A DNA stretch of 23,093 bases from JBMNTU01 sp050945895 (GTDB lineage: Bacteria > Bacillota > Clostridia > Christensenellales > Christensenellaceae): the NCBI GenBank assembly GCA_050945895.1, contig JBMNTU010000025.1:1-23093 (forward strand), written 5' to 3'. The position numbers were made by a program, and so were the translations under genes. Under the pieces are notes generated by a model. It was given only the letters and a program-made list of their open reading frames with translations, had not been told where the DNA came from and did not search any database. This document shows, in pieces, positions 13,507-22,233 of the stretch; the stretch's first letter is position 1, and each line of letters opens with the position of its first letter.

Positions 13507-14151
13507 TCAGTATGCGTCACAATACCCTTCCATATTGTTTTTTATAACCAATAACAACTGTTCTGTTTGTATTTCTGCGGTATCGCTTGTAAAAACATTG
13601 CTGATACCCTGCGGATTATCGTTGCATAGGCGCAGCTGCTGCAGTGGATATTGCAGCCCTTTCGCCGAAACGATAGCATAAGATTCAAACGGCAAAAGCG
13701 AAACCGTCTGCCCGATTTCACCATCAACCGTAAAAATTCCTTTATTCAGTTCAACCGTTTGTATTTCATCTACAAGCTCAAGCGACACCTCTCTGTCGTA
13801 AGCCCTCTTCAAAAGCATGAGGTTTGCCAACTCGTGGTCCAGCCGCAAGCCAAGCGCACCCAGAAAAACAATTTTACTTGCGCCTTTCCGAACCGCTATA
13901 TCGAGCGCCAGCATGGCATCCGTCTCATCCTTTTCGGCAGGGGCAAAATGAAATTCGGTCGCGCCCTGTTCAAACTGTTCTAGCAATTTCTTTTTCGCAG
14001 AGTCCATATCACCGACAATCAAATCCGGCACTTCACCATAAAATGCATTGAGTCCGCCATCCACAGCAATCGCATAATCGCAGCGGCGGTAATGGCGCAT
14101 AAACAGCTCTTGGGTTGGCGCCTTTCCTGCGCCAACCATTAAAACAACCAA
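13507..14151 (-). CDS. thiN: Thiamine pyrophosphokinase
   Basis: Transfers pyrophosphate from ATP to thiamine, giving thiamine diphosphate. The 214-residue protein has the family motifs AVDGGLNAF, the metal-binding GDMDSA, FAPAEKDETDAMLALD and FLGALGLRLDHELANL; the last has Leu where GGR is more usual. TTG at 14151 is preferred: AGGGGG lies 7 nt upstream, overlapping the rpe stop region, and it includes the first beta strand VVLMVGAG. ATG at 14139 is the alternative. Last gene of the long priA-thiN run, 4 nt after rpe; a strong hairpin lies within its first codons. In B. subtilis the same position holds yloS. Confidence 0.92.
   Translation of the reverse strand: MVVLMVGAGKAPTQELFMRHYRRCDYAIAVDGGLNAFYGEVPDLIVGDMDSAKKKLLEQFEQGATEFHFAPAEKDETDAMLALDIAVRKGASKIVFLGALGLRLDHELANLMLLKRAYDREVSLELVDEIQTVELNKGIFTVDGEIGQTVSLLPFESYAIVSAKGLQYPLQQLRLCNDNPQGISNVFTSDTAEIQTEQLLLVIKNNMEGYCDAY
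14113..14137 (-). other. Strong hairpin in the thiN initiation region
   Basis: On the minus strand GGTTGGCGC and GCGCCAACC pair perfectly over 9 bp around a 7-nt loop. The stem covers codons 5 to 13 of thiN, immediately after the internal ATG at 14139. There is no T-run, so it is not a terminator. It could temper initiation or protect the mRNA. Confidence 0.5.
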
Positions 14152-14155
14152 GCCC

Positions 14156-14800
14156 CTACCCCCTGATCAAACGAATAGCCTCTGCCGGGTCCTTTGCGCC
14201 GAATACTGCGCTTCCCGCAACCAAAACATTTGCGCCGGCCTTGCGGATGGATTCCGCATTGTCTACCGTTACGCCGCCATCGATCTGCAAGTCAATATCA
14301 TTGCCGCTTTTATCGATCATTTCGCGCAGTTCGGCAATCTTACCCAATGCAGATGGAATAAATTTCTGTCCGCCGAATCCGGGATTCACAGACATCAGCA
14401 AAATCATGTCCACATCATCCAATACATATTTTACCGTGTCCAGCGGGGTTGCAGGGTTAAGCACCGCACCTGCTTTTTTGCCGCAATCCCGAATCAACGC
14501 CAAGGTGCGCTGCAAATGCGTAGTCGCCTCCACATGCACCGTAATGATATCGGCGCCCGCCTTGGCAAAATCTTCAATATAGCGTTCAGGCATTTCCACC
14601 ATCAGGTGTACATCCAGCAACAGGCCTGTTTTTCCTGCAATGCTTTTAACCATCTGAGGGCCAAATGTAATATTGGGAACAAACATCCCGTCCATTACAT
14701 CACAATGCAAATAATCTGCACCTGCTTTTTCCAGCATTTTCACATCTCTTTCCATATTGGCAAAATCTGCAGACAATATGGATGGCGCAATTTTGATCAT
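14156..14800 (-). CDS. rpe: Ribulose-phosphate 3-epimerase
   Basis: Interconverts D-ribulose 5-phosphate and D-xylulose 5-phosphate in the non-oxidative pentose phosphate pathway. It is a 214-residue TIM barrel with PSILSADFANM, the metal/catalytic DVMDGMFVPNITFGP, HLMVEMPERYI, MSVNPGFGGQKF and the second catalytic Asp in LQIDGGV. ATG at 14800 has GGAGG 7 nt upstream; the longer open frame to 14863 lacks a site and would overlap rsgA. It is 25 nt downstream of rsgA and 4 nt before thiN, so it is transcribed within the cluster. Confidence 0.97.
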   Translation of the reverse strand: MIKIAPSILSADFANMERDVKMLEKAGADYLHCDVMDGMFVPNITFGPQMVKSIAGKTGLLLDVHLMVEMPERYIEDFAKAGADIITVHVEATTHLQRTLALIRDCGKKAGAVLNPATPLDTVKYVLDDVDMILLMSVNPGFGGQKFIPSALGKIAELREMIDKSGNDIDLQIDGGVTVDNAESIRKAGANVLVAGSAVFGAKDPAEAIRLIRG

Positions 14801-14825
14801 TTTCTTTCCTCCAAAATATATAAAT

Positions 14826-15713
14826 TTAATAGGTATTGCTATGCTCCTGTGCCCACTGTACAAGCTTTACATAGCGCTCATAGCGCGCTTTGCTAACATA
14901 GCCCTTCTGCACTGCGGTTTTTACGCCGCAGTCCGGCTCGTTTATATGCAGGCATCCGGAATACTTGCACTCGTCCAGAAACGGAAAAAACTCCGGATAA
15001 TACCTCGTTATTTCCTCCGGCAACGCCTCTTCAACCTCAAAGGCAGAAAAGCCGGGGGTGTCTACAATATAAATATCTGCTTGACTCAAGTACAACAACT
15101 CTGTTTGCCGGGTAGTGTGCTTTCCCCGAGCGGTCTTTTTACTGAGTCCACCCGTCTTTAAGTGTACGGTTTCATCGACTGCGTTAATCAGCGAAGATTT
15201 TCCCGCTGCAGATTGCCCCGCAAGGCAAACGCATTTTCCCTTCAACTCTTTTTTCAAGCGCTCTATTCCCTGCCCTGTTTTTGCCGAAACAAGCAACGTT
15301 TCAAAAGCGGTGGCATATTGCGCTGCTATTTCCCTGGCTTCTACATTTCCGATATCGATCTTGTTGATGCATACAAAAGGCAAAATCTCTTGTTTTTGCG
15401 CCTGCATAAGAAGCTTATCCAGCAACATCAGGTCTGCCTTTGGGTTTTTACCGGAAATTACAAGCAGCAATACGTCTATATTGGAAACAGCCGGGCGCAA
15501 CAATACGTTCTTCCTTGGCAGTATTTCCGTAATAAGCCCATAATTGTCTTTTTGCCCTGTCTGTGCGTTGCGTTCAAAGAGCACATCATCCCCCACCAGA
15601 GGCTTTATTCCCTCATTTCGAAATGTGCCTTTTGCTTTGCACTCGTGTACACTGCCATTTTCATCGGCAACATAATAAAACCCGCCAATGCCTTTGATAA
15701 TTTTTCCGTTCAT
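14826..15713 (-). CDS. rsgA: Small-subunit-dependent circularly permuted GTPase RsgA
   Basis: Late 30S maturation and checkpoint GTPase, stimulated by the ribosome. The 295 residues show the three-part layout: an OB fold (1-70), the permuted GTPase with G4 NKID (117-120) before G1 GQSAAGKS (166-173), G2-like GKHTT (198-202 region) and G3 DTPG (218-221), then a C-terminal zinc domain with Cys249, Cys254, His256 and Cys262. The ATG at 15713 has only a weak GGAAGAAG-like site. It lies 28 nt after prkC, matching the prkC-cpgA pair of B. subtilis, where the GTPase is a PrkC substrate; that link is by homology. Confidence 0.96.
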   Translation of the reverse strand: MNGKIIKGIGGFYYVADENGSVHECKAKGTFRNEGIKPLVGDDVLFERNAQTGQKDNYGLITEILPRKNVLLRPAVSNIDVLLLVISGKNPKADLMLLDKLLMQAQKQEILPFVCINKIDIGNVEAREIAAQYATAFETLLVSAKTGQGIERLKKELKGKCVCLAGQSAAGKSSLINAVDETVHLKTGGLSKKTARGKHTTRQTELLYLSQADIYIVDTPGFSAFEVEEALPEEITRYYPEFFPFLDECKYSGCLHINEPDCGVKTAVQKGYVSKARYERYVKLVQWAQEHSNTY

Positions 15714-15741
15714 TACAACCGCTTCTTCCAGAATGTTCGGC

Positions 15742-17643
15742 TCAACCCCTTTTTAAAGTTCTCTCGTAGTAATCCTGCACGTTGTCGTTCACAAATATCG
15801 AAAGCTGCCTGCTTACTTCATCCTCTTCGCTGTTTACCGGCAGGGCGATTTCAATCGGAACCTCGGCATAACCGGCCTCCATAACCGCATCATAAATCAG
15901 GTAATAAATAGTTGTCTCCGTTTGCCCGTCGCTTAAGGTGTCACGTACGCCAATACGGATATGTGTATTGTTGTCGGCAATTTCCAATTTCAATGTCCCC
16001 GAATAATAATAGATTGGATAATCATATTCCTCTACGGTCATAATAACCGGCTTATTTTCCGCATATTCGGTGCTTTCTTCGGGACTTTGCGCAAGCACGG
16101 TTCCCGCAATCGCTTCCGTTCGCTCAAGTTGCACAAAAAACTGCTTAAAACCAGCCGTTTGCAGCTCGCTTACCGCTTGCTCCATGTTCATATTTAAAAT
16201 ACGCGGCATTTTTATTTTAATATCGTCCGGCGCAATTTTTACTGTTAAGTAAATTGCCTCTCCCGGCGCAAGCTGCGTACCGGCGGCAGGGCTCTGTTCC
16301 ATTACAAATCCAATCTTCTCTTCGCCTTCCACCTCTTCGTATACTTCGGTGATCTCCAACCCGGACGCCAACAGTGCCTCGGTTGCTTCATTCAGCGAAA
16401 CACCTGTCACATTAGGCATTTTGTCCACACTTTCGGGCATACCTTTGCTAACCGTCAGCTCAACCTCTGTTCCCTGCGTAAGTTCCGCTTCATATTCCGG
16501 CTTTTGTGCAATAACCGTTCCCTCCGGTTCCTCGGAAAATTCAAAGACAGTATTTTGAAGTATAACGGAATAATCCTCCAGTACTTCCCTTGCATTGTCT
16601 TCGCTCATCCCTTTTAAAAGCGGCATCACCTGCGCCTTTTGCGACTGTGAATTGATGATTGCGCCCACAACAAAAACCAGTATAAGCACAGCTGCCGCAC
16701 AAATACCAATTAAAGCAAATAACATTTTTACATTGCGCTTTCTTTTTTGTGCATGCTGCTCGTCCAAATGCTGCTGTGTACGCTTGCTTTCGGTATATTT
16801 GATATATTCGCCATCCGGCTCGGCAAGACAACGCTGGAGGTCTTCATACATGCCAAATGCCGTTTTGTACCGAAAATGCTTATCCTTTTGAGACGCCTTG
16901 TAAATGATTTTTTTTAGGCTTTCGGGCGCATCGGCAGACCTCTCAGATATATCCGGCAACGGTTCATTGATATGCTTTAGCGCAATTGCAACCGAGGCGT
17001 CCGCGTCAAAAGGAACCTCCCCCGTCATCATCTCGTACATCAGAATACCCAGTGAATACAGATCTGAACGCTTGTCCACACGCTCGCCCCGCGCCTGTTC
17101 GGGTGAAAAATAATGCACCGAGCCCATTACGCTGTTTTCTTCTGTTGTAATACTGTTTTGCGTAACGTCCCGCGCAATGCCAAAATCGGTAATGAACGGC
17201 TCACCGTTCTTATCAATCATTACGTTATGCGGTTTTATATCCCGGTGCACAAACCCTTTAACATGGGCATATTCCAGCGCCAGGCAAAGTTTTTTGGCCA
17301 CACCCACAACATATTTTACCGGCAAAGGTCCCTGAGTGCCGATCAGTTGCTTTAGCGTTTGGCCATCAATAAGCTCCATGACAATATAATACAGCCCCTC
17401 ATCCATCCCCGCATCATAGGCGCGGACAAGATTTGCATGGCGCAGCTTCAACGACGCCTGCACTTCTTTTTTAAAGCGCTGTATAAACTCATCATTTTTT
17501 GTATGTTCGGGCTTTAATATTTTGACTGCGACAATCTGCTCGTCTCGTTCGTCCTTCGCCCTATAAATATACGCGGTTCCACCCGCGTCAATCTGCTCTA
17601 TCAGCCTGTAGCGCCCCGCGAGAAGCTTACCTGGTTCAATCAT
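15742..17643 (-). CDS. prkC: PASTA-domain Ser/Thr protein kinase PrkC
   Basis: Membrane Hanks-type kinase that senses peptidoglycan-type signals. Of 633 residues, 12-275 are the kinase: Lys41 (AVKILKP), HRDIKPHN with catalytic Asp135, DFG at 153-155 and SPEQARGE at 180-187. A basic linker precedes one transmembrane helix (about 308-331). Three PASTA repeats follow outside (about 339-399, 408-469, 478-537), then a non-PASTA tail of about 95 residues. The nucleotide loop reads IDAGGTAYIY: Asp19 stands where the first Gly of GxGxxG is usual. ATG at 17643 overlaps the prpC TGA (ATGA), so kinase and phosphatase are coupled. The order prpC-prkC-rsgA matches Bacillus. Confidence 0.96.
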   Translation of the reverse strand: MIEPGKLLAGRYRLIEQIDAGGTAYIYRAKDERDEQIVAVKILKPEHTKNDEFIQRFKKEVQASLKLRHANLVRAYDAGMDEGLYYIVMELIDGQTLKQLIGTQGPLPVKYVVGVAKKLCLALEYAHVKGFVHRDIKPHNVMIDKNGEPFITDFGIARDVTQNSITTEENSVMGSVHYFSPEQARGERVDKRSDLYSLGILMYEMMTGEVPFDADASVAIALKHINEPLPDISERSADAPESLKKIIYKASQKDKHFRYKTAFGMYEDLQRCLAEPDGEYIKYTESKRTQQHLDEQHAQKRKRNVKMLFALIGICAAAVLILVFVVGAIINSQSQKAQVMPLLKGMSEDNAREVLEDYSVILQNTVFEFSEEPEGTVIAQKPEYEAELTQGTEVELTVSKGMPESVDKMPNVTGVSLNEATEALLASGLEITEVYEEVEGEEKIGFVMEQSPAAGTQLAPGEAIYLTVKIAPDDIKIKMPRILNMNMEQAVSELQTAGFKQFFVQLERTEAIAGTVLAQSPEESTEYAENKPVIMTVEEYDYPIYYYSGTLKLEIADNNTHIRIGVRDTLSDGQTETTIYYLIYDAVMEAGYAEVPIEIALPVNSEEDEVSRQLSIFVNDNVQDYYERTLKRG

Positions 17644-18377
17644 ATTGCCCCATCCTCCCGCAGTGAGTTTTGCGCCAGAACAACAGAGATATTATCCTTC
17701 CCTCCTGCCGCAAGTGCAAAATCCACCATCTCTTGTGCTTTTTGCTTCAGCGGTTTACCATTCGAAAGGATGCTTGCAATATCACCACTGCTCAAATAGG
17801 CCGTTATTCCGTCCGAGCAAAGCATCAATATATCTTCATCCGCCCATTCAACAGTAAAAGTATCCACCTTCAATTCCCGCATACCCAGCGCGCGCGTGAT
17901 GATGTTTTTAAATGGGTACTCTTCTCCCGACTTTTCGCTCAAAACGCCGTTATCCAATAAATACTGGACATATGTATGGTCGTTTGTGACCTGCTCCAGC
18001 ACACCGCCATGGAACAAATACGCACGAGAGTCACCTACCTGCGCAATCATCAGCCTGTCATCCTCCGCATACGCAAGTGTAAGCGTCGTTCCCATTCCCT
18101 TCAGCGAATGGTCATCGCGTGTTTTTTGGATGATCCCTTTATTTGCATGAATGACAGCATCTACAAGCTGCTGCTCTGTCAATGTTTCTGTTTCAAGGCT
18201 TTCGATATAGCTTTGAACAAGGCAGCATGCAGTATTGCTGGCAACCTCACCAGCGGCATGGCCGCCCATTCCATCTGCAACAAGCAGAAAAAACGGACGC
18301 TTCTCGCACGAAAGCAGAGTGCTGTCTTCATTGATTGCGCGTACATTTCCAATATGCGTAATTACCGCCGTTTTCAT
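17640..18377 (-). CDS. prpC: PP2C-type Ser/Thr phosphatase PrpC
   Basis: Manganese/magnesium-dependent phosphatase that reverses PrkC phosphorylation. The 245 residues contain the full PP2C set: RAINEDS, metal-binding VADGMGGHAAGE (Asp35-Gly36), GMGTTLTLA, QVGDSRAYL, LCSDGITAYL and GGKDNISVVL. No transmembrane or regulatory extension. AAAGGTG lies 4 nt before the ATG at 18377. A promoter at 18423-18451 gives the phosphatase-kinase pair its own start in addition to read-through from rlmN. Confidence 0.97.
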   Translation of the reverse strand: MKTAVITHIGNVRAINEDSTLLSCEKRPFFLLVADGMGGHAAGEVASNTACCLVQSYIESLETETLTEQQLVDAVIHANKGIIQKTRDDHSLKGMGTTLTLAYAEDDRLMIAQVGDSRAYLFHGGVLEQVTNDHTYVQYLLDNGVLSEKSGEEYPFKNIITRALGMRELKVDTFTVEWADEDILMLCSDGITAYLSSGDIASILSNGKPLKQKAQEMVDFALAAGGKDNISVVLAQNSLREDGAI

Positions 18378-18422
18378 AAAACACCTTTTAGTCGATTATT
18401 CTGTAAAATCACTGCAAATATT

Positions 18423-18451
18423 ATTTTATACCAGCTATTCCTATTTTTCAA
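18423..18451 (-). promoter_or_regulatory. Internal promoter for prpC-prkC
   Basis: On the minus strand TTGAAA (18451-18446) lies 17 bp from TAAAAT (18428-18423), in the 87-nt gap between rlmN and prpC. No terminator is seen after rlmN, so this probably adds to, rather than replaces, transcription from upstream. Confidence 0.7.
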
Positions 18452-18464
18452 CCAATATGCATCA

Positions 18465-19478
18465 CTATATAGCCTTTCCCCTCAGCTGCCCGCACGCACC
18501 TGCTATATCTGCGCCCATAGACTTGCGCACCGTTGCCGAAAGGCCAGCTTCTTCCAGTTTGCCGCAAAAGGCATATGCTTTATTTTTTGCCGGGGCAACA
18601 AAGCGACTATTGCCTGTCTCATTAAAAGGAATGATATTGATATGACAATTGATTTTTTTCAATAATTTCGCCAATGCCCGAACATCAATGTCCCGGTCGT
18701 TGAATCCGTCAATCAATAGATATTCGAAAATGATGCGCCTGCCGGTTTTTTCAAAACAATCCTTTGCCGCCGAAAGGATGTCTGTAATTTTGTAATGCCT
18801 TGCGCTGCGCATAATTTGTGCGCGCTGCTCGTCTGTCGGCGCATGGAGCGATATAGAAAGCGTAATGCCGAGGTCCTCTTCCGCAAGCTTATGAATGTTT
18901 TCCACCACCCCGCAGGTTGAAAGCGAAATTCCGCGCCGGCTTAGGTTTAGCCCATCCTCGTTTGTTACCAGCCGCAAAAACTTTACAACGTTCTCATAAT
19001 TATCCAGCGGTTCTCCCATTCCCATCAATACAATATGGTCTGTGCGTATTCCGGTATGCCTGTTGATTCCAATCAGCTGCGCCAGCATTTCGCCGGCCGT
19101 TAAATTGCGGACCAACCCACCTTCGCCCGAAGCACAAAAAACGCATCCCATCCGGCAGCCTACCTGTGTGGAAAGACATGCTGTATTGCCATAATCCTTT
19201 TGCATAAAAACGCTTTCCACAAGTTGTCCGTCACTTAGCTCAAACAGGAATTTTTTCGTGCCGTCTTTAGAGGTCAAAACAGTCTTTTCGAGGATATATC
19301 CTTCGGCATACCTATCCTGTAGCTTTTCCCGAAGGGCTTTGGGCAAATCGGTCATCTCCGAAAACGGTGCGCCCATATGCAGCCACTTAAAAAGCTGCTT
19401 TGCACGGTATGGCGCCTGCTGCAAGTTTTCAAAAACCGTTTTCAGTTCATCTTGCGTTTTGGAAAGCAATTCATCCAT
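18465..19478 (-). CDS. rlmN: 23S rRNA (adenine-2503-C2)-methyltransferase RlmN
   Basis: Radical-SAM enzyme that methylates C2 of A2503 in 23S rRNA and A37 in some tRNAs. With the chosen start it is 337 residues. The iron-sulfur cluster cysteines are Cys108, Cys112 and Cys115 (CRMGCVFCAS). The two mechanistic cysteines are Cys101 (TACLSTQ) and Cys329 (AGACGQLRG). ATG at 19478 has GAAGGA 8 nt upstream and begins 1 nt after the rsmB TGA; ATG at 19487, inside rsmB, lacks a spaced site. A Cfr resistance paralogue is unlikely because of synteny with rsmB and prpC. Confidence 0.96.
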   Translation of the reverse strand: MDELLSKTQDELKTVFENLQQAPYRAKQLFKWLHMGAPFSEMTDLPKALREKLQDRYAEGYILEKTVLTSKDGTKKFLFELSDGQLVESVFMQKDYGNTACLSTQVGCRMGCVFCASGEGGLVRNLTAGEMLAQLIGINRHTGIRTDHIVLMGMGEPLDNYENVVKFLRLVTNEDGLNLSRRGISLSTCGVVENIHKLAEEDLGITLSISLHAPTDEQRAQIMRSARHYKITDILSAAKDCFEKTGRRIIFEYLLIDGFNDRDIDVRALAKLLKKINCHINIIPFNETGNSRFVAPAKNKAYAFCGKLEEAGLSATVRKSMGADIAGACGQLRGKAI

Positions 19479-19479
19479 T

Positions 19480-20781
19480 TCAGGCATCCTTCACAAATTT
19501 TGCCATAAAAAAACCGTCAATTCCGTCAATGTTGGGAAAAAGCTGCATCGTATGGCCGTTTGCACGTGCCATCAGTCCTTCGGGAATGTCATTTTTTATT
19601 TCGGCAGGCTTTAGCGCCGCTGCCTGCTGCAAAATCCATTGTGCATTTTCTTCGTTTTCCTGCCGGTTTACCGTGCAGGTGGAATATAAAAGTGTTCCTC
19701 CGGCAGCAACATACCTGGCGCAATTAAGCAGCAGCTTGCGCTGCATCTTTACCAGTGCTTCAATATCTTCCGGCGTCTTTTTCAGTTTTATGTCCGGCTT
19801 TCTGTATAAAAGGCCCAGTGCAGAGCACGGCGCATCCAAAAGCACCACATCAAACTTTTCCTCGTATGTAGGATTAAACACCGTAGCATCCTCCACATAT
19901 GCCCTTCCGTTCACAACACCCAGTCTTCCAAAGGTTTCCAAAATCAGCTCTTTTCTGTGCGCGTGGACATCCAGCGCCGTCACATGACCGTCTTTTGCTA
20001 TTTGCGCCGCATATGCGCTCTTTCCGCCCGGCGCCGCACACGCGTCCAAAACGTTGTCCTGCGGCTGTATTCCAGCGGCAAGCACGCAAACCATGGAAGC
20101 TTCGCCCTGTACTGTAACGTGGCCCTGCCGAAACAGCGGCATTTTTTCTATTGCACCGGAATTTTTGATGTAGTATGCATCCTTCAGGTATTTGCCCGGC
20201 TCCATGCCGGAAAGGTCTGCATATCCTTTGATTTTGTTATACCGTACGCAGGTATACGCATTATCCGTTTTATACGAAATGATCTCTTCTGCCTGCGCCT
20301 GTCCATAATCGCCGATGTATTTTTCACACAGCCATTTTGGGTAGCTGTAAAATATATGCAAAAACTCCGCCAGGTCGGAATTCCGGTCGGGGTAGCGAAT
20401 CGTACCAAGGTTGCTGGAAATACTCCGAAGCGTTGCATTCACAAAGCCCTTCAACTGGCGTTTGCCGCACTTTTCTGTAAGCTTTACGCTTTCGTTGACA
20501 GCAGCGGATGCCGGAACCGATTCAAAAAACATCAGCTGACAAACGCCCAGCCGCAAAATATTTCTGACAACAGACTGTATCCTGCTTTTGGATGTAAATT
20601 GCCCGATTACATAATCGATCCTAAAAAGATTTTCGATCGTTGCAGCCGAAAGCGCAGTAGCAAAACGCTTTTCCTCCGGCGGCATATTGTCGCTCAATAT
20701 CTTCTTTAGCGCAAGGTTCAGGTAGCTGTTTTCATTCAAGACGCTTTTTAAAACAAAAAGCGCCGCCTGCCGCGCCGTCAT
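19480..20781 (-). CDS. rsmB: 16S rRNA (cytosine-967-C5)-methyltransferase RsmB
   Basis: Methylates C5 of C967 in 16S rRNA. The 433 residues combine an N-terminal NusB-like RNA-binding domain (about 1-140) with a Rossmann methyltransferase: SAM loop DACAAPGGKS (246-255), DAPCSALG with Cys319, and the nucleophile Cys369 in YSTCTV. Its ATG overlaps the fmt TGA (ATGA). The order fmt-rsmB-rlmN is standard in Bacillota. Confidence 0.97.
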   Translation of the reverse strand: MTARQAALFVLKSVLNENSYLNLALKKILSDNMPPEEKRFATALSAATIENLFRIDYVIGQFTSKSRIQSVVRNILRLGVCQLMFFESVPASAAVNESVKLTEKCGKRQLKGFVNATLRSISSNLGTIRYPDRNSDLAEFLHIFYSYPKWLCEKYIGDYGQAQAEEIISYKTDNAYTCVRYNKIKGYADLSGMEPGKYLKDAYYIKNSGAIEKMPLFRQGHVTVQGEASMVCVLAAGIQPQDNVLDACAAPGGKSAYAAQIAKDGHVTALDVHAHRKELILETFGRLGVVNGRAYVEDATVFNPTYEEKFDVVLLDAPCSALGLLYRKPDIKLKKTPEDIEALVKMQRKLLLNCARYVAAGGTLLYSTCTVNRQENEENAQWILQQAAALKPAEIKNDIPEGLMARANGHTMQLFPNIDGIDGFFMAKFVKDA

Positions 20782-21752
20782 GCTTTTTCACCGCTCATAA
20801 AAACATATCCGCATTCTATTTTCTTGCCGCGCAAGCTGTCTTGGGCGCTCATTCGTTTTGCACCCTGGCGCTGCATTTCCTTCACCACCAGAACACCGTC
20901 CGCCGCTTTAATTCCCAGGCCGTTTTTCTCATCCGCAAATACGACCGTTCCGTTTTTTACGGCGCCGTATTCGGCCGTATTCATTTTTTCGACGGCAAAC
21001 AGCTTTATTTTTTCCCCATTATAAAGCACATAGGCGCCGGGCGCCGGGTTTGTCCCGCGCACAAACAGGTCAATTTCCCTTGTGGTTTTGTCAAAGTCCA
21101 CCTGCCCAAAACCCTTCTTAAACATCGGGAAGTACGTCGCTTCCTCCTCGTTTTGCGGCGTGCGCAAAAGCGTTCCAGCGGCCAGCTTTTCAAGCGTGCG
21201 CAAAAGGGTTTTTCCACCCAGCGCGCTTAAAGTATCGTATAGCTGCCCGGCTGTTGTTGTATCTGTTATTGCAATTTCGTCCTGTTCCAATATATCACCC
21301 GCATCCAGCGCAAGCGCCATACACATCGTTGTAATGCCCGTTTTTTCTTCCCCGGTAATAATGGCCCACTGTATGGGCGCCGCGCCACGCAGTTTGGGCA
21401 GCAGGGAAGCATGCACGTTTATGCAGCCAAGTTTTGGGATATCCAACATTTCCTGCGTCAAAATCTGTCCAAAGGCCGCCGTAACAATCAAATCCGGGGC
21501 CATATCCTTTACCAGCGCAAGTCCATCACTTGTGCATACCTTTTCAAACTGGTAAACAGGGACTCCTGCCTCTTCCGCCAGCACCTTCACAGGCGGCGGC
21601 ATCAGCTTGTGGCCCCTGCCGGCCTTTCTGTCCGGCTGCGTAATAGCTGCCGCAACATCATAGCCATTTTCAATCAGCATTCGTAAAGAGGGCACCGCAA
21701 AATCCGGTGTCCCCATAAAAACAATTTTAAAGCTCTTCTTTGTCATACACAT
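20778..21752 (-). CDS. fmt: Methionyl-tRNA formyltransferase
   Basis: Formylates initiator Met-tRNA using 10-formyl-tetrahydrofolate. About 324 residues: FMGTPDFAVPSLRML at the N-terminus, then NVHASLLPKLRGAAPIQW with the catalytic Asn-His region, and a C-terminal OB-like tRNA-binding domain. The start is uncertain. ATG 21752 has AAGG 5 nt upstream; ATG 21746 has the same site 11 nt away. Either makes fmt overlap the end of def by 20-26 nt, and no start exists closer to the conserved KIVFMGTPD. fmt and def are functional partners: one adds and the other removes the formyl group. Confidence 0.95.
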   Translation of the reverse strand: MCMTKKSFKIVFMGTPDFAVPSLRMLIENGYDVAAAITQPDRKAGRGHKLMPPPVKVLAEEAGVPVYQFEKVCTSDGLALVKDMAPDLIVTAAFGQILTQEMLDIPKLGCINVHASLLPKLRGAAPIQWAIITGEEKTGITTMCMALALDAGDILEQDEIAITDTTTAGQLYDTLSALGGKTLLRTLEKLAAGTLLRTPQNEEEATYFPMFKKGFGQVDFDKTTREIDLFVRGTNPAPGAYVLYNGEKIKLFAVEKMNTAEYGAVKNGTVVFADEKNGLGIKAADGVLVVKEMQRQGAKRMSAQDSLRGKKIECGYVFMSGEKA

Positions 21753-22221
21753 GTGCGCCTTCATGTTCGTTCGGGTCTGTTCGCTCAACAATTTTATCCG
21801 TAAAAAGCACGCCGTCCAGATGGTCGATCTCATGGTCAAACGCACGGGCAAGCATCCCTTCCGCTTCGTACTCTTTTATTTCGCCATTGCGGTCCATTGC
21901 GCGCACCACCATTTTTTCCGGCCGCAATACAAACCCCGCATCCTCCGGCATCGAAAGGCAGCTTTCATCCTCGCGCTGTATTCCCTCTCTGGAAACGATT
22001 TCCGGGTTAATCAGTTCTATCAGCCCATCACCAATGTCAATTACAACGACCCGCCGCAACGCACCTACCTGCGGCGCTGCCAAGCCCACCCCACGCGCCG
22101 CATACATAGTCTGCGCCATATCGTCGAGCAAGTCCAGCGTGCGCTGGTTAATCGACTTAATCGGTTTAGATTTTTTCCTCAGCCGAGGATTATCTCCCTC
22201 CAGAATTGTTCTTGTCGCCAT
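21727..22221 (-). CDS. def: Peptide deformylase
   Basis: Metal hydrolase that removes formyl groups from nascent proteins. The 164 residues have all three motifs: GVGLAAPQVG (44-53), DESCLSMP with metal ligand Cys88, and HEIDHLDG with His130, catalytic Glu131 and His134. Motif 2 has Ser87 where EGCLS is usual. AGGAGA lies 8 nt before the ATG. It sits between priA (12-nt gap) and the overlapping fmt. Confidence 0.97.
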   Translation of the reverse strand: MATRTILEGDNPRLRKKSKPIKSINQRTLDLLDDMAQTMYAARGVGLAAPQVGALRRVVVIDIGDGLIELINPEIVSREGIQREDESCLSMPEDAGFVLRPEKMVVRAMDRNGEIKEYEAEGMLARAFDHEIDHLDGVLFTDKIVERTDPNEHEGAHVYDKEEL

Positions 22222-22233
22222 TCAAAATCTCTC

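Noticed and set aside
18465..19478. Cfr-type antibiotic-resistance methyltransferase
   Set aside because: Motifs are shared with RlmN, but the synteny rsmB-rlmN-prpC and the family N-terminus point to housekeeping RlmN.
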